DNA of 6,448 nt, from positions 1 through 6,448 of the forward strand of contig CAMDKT010000355.1 of NCBI GenBank assembly GCA_945900935.1. The letters are read 5' to 3'. A program made the position numbers and the translations under genes. Shown piece after piece: positions 6,076-6,448 of this stretch; the first letter of the stretch is position 1, and every line of letters begins with the position of its first letter. The stretch is from Candidatus Sulfopaludibacter sp. SbA3. GTDB lineage: Bacteria; Acidobacteriota; Terriglobia; Bryobacterales; Bryobacteraceae. Below the pieces are notes generated by a model. It did no database searches. It worked only from the letters and a program-made list of their open reading frames with translations, and was not told where the DNA came from.

Positions 6076-6448
6076 ATAAGTAAAATCGGCCAACTGCGAC
6101 AATTTCCGAGGGGCCGTTCATTATCACGTCGCTATCATTCGTTGGCCATCTGAATTCCAACGGCCCGGCAGGCGTCCGCACTGTTACATTCCGGCCGGTA
6201 AACCCGCGTAAAATCGTAGCCACCGCCGCGCCGGTCGCCCCCGTTCCGGAACTCATCGTCTCGCCTACCCCGCGTTCATAAAACACAACATCGATGTTCA
6301 GCCCATCGGACGCCTTAACAAACGAGACATTCGTCCGGTTCGGAAAGTGCGAATGCCGCTCGATCGCAGATCCCACCGCTCTCCAGTCAAAGTCAAAATT
6401 CTCAACGAACACCGCGCACTGCGGGTTGCCCACCCACAGAATCGTGCA
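6074..6448 (-). CDS. dapF: Diaminopimelate epimerase-like protein, C-terminal part, with altered active-site residues
   Basis: The frame is open from the window edge, giving 124 residues that begin CTILWVGNPQ, about the last 45% of a normal DapF of roughly 275 residues. DapF interconverts LL- and meso-diaminopimelate for lysine and peptidoglycan synthesis in the cytoplasm. Family marks are the GNP block (7-9), FPNRTNVSFV (35-44), YERGVGET (57-64) and GTG (68-70), ending with NGPSEIV and a final FYL. GTG at 6431-6433 (Val6) is internal, not a start. In studied DapF the active site uses His in GNPH, Glu in ERG and Cys in ACGTG. Here Glu58 is kept, but the His is Gln10 and the Cys is Ser67 (MSSGTG). 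I recall similar SSGTG/GNPQ versions from Acidobacteria, so this may be a lineage feature and perhaps a different reaction. The first catalytic Cys lies beyond the window. The gene probably leads the downstream - strand cluster. Confidence 0.85.
   Translation of the reverse strand, partial: CTILWVGNPQCAVFVENFDFDWRAVGSAIERHSHFPNRTNVSFVKASDGLNIDVVFYERGVGETMSSGTGATGAAVATILRGFTGRNVTVRTPAGPLEFRWPTNDSDVIMNGPSEIVAVGRFYL

Noticed and set aside
4753..6102. Longer form of the dehydrogenase starting at TTG 6102
   Set aside because: The 15 extra residues overlap the dapF-like gene, are not typical of the family, and the ATG at 6057 has an upstream AAGGA.

Overview
The window looks like a piece of an acidobacterial chromosome, probably from the Solibacter/Bryobacter side of the phylum. 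This is inferred from the style of the diaminopimelate epimerase-like and nucleotide-sugar dehydrogenase proteins and from the moderately high GC content; no marker gene proves it. The window falls into two parts.

The left part (about 1-1712) is gene-poor. It opens with the 3' end of a gene on the + strand whose product resembles the C-terminus of the HsdR_N-type (COG4748-like, 'type IV/type I') restriction endonucleases. A non-coding stretch of about 520 bp follows, then an intact class II tRNA-Leu(UAA) with its CCA end encoded. After the tRNA lies a patchwork: a short orphan reading frame with protein-like composition (1152-1382), interrupted or ended by a symmetric 128-bp palindromic element (1362-1489) that starts and ends with CTAG and has the architecture of a MITE, then about 220 bp of unassigned sequence. 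A defence-type gene, a tRNA and mobile-element debris side by side suggest a genome-plasticity spot.

The right part (1713-6448) is tightly packed, with four genes all on the - strand. In transcription order they are: the 3' part of a dapF-like gene, a WbpA-type UDP-N-acetylglucosamine 6-dehydrogenase, an exported serine hydrolase of the class C beta-lactamase/esterase family, and a membrane-bound methyl-accepting chemotaxis protein without a recognisable HAMP domain. Gaps are 16, 42 and 49 bp, so co-transcription is likely. The dehydrogenase ribosome binding site overlaps the dapF-like stop codon. A hairpin 22 bp beyond the chemotaxis gene may end the transcript. The first three genes can be linked loosely to the cell envelope (peptidoglycan precursor, surface polysaccharide sugar, periplasmic hydrolase); the chemoreceptor has no chemotaxis partners in view.

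The points most worth a second look are the symmetric CTAG-bounded element and the dapF-like protein, in which the conserved His of GNPH is Gln and the second catalytic Cys is Ser. No clear new multi-gene system is visible.
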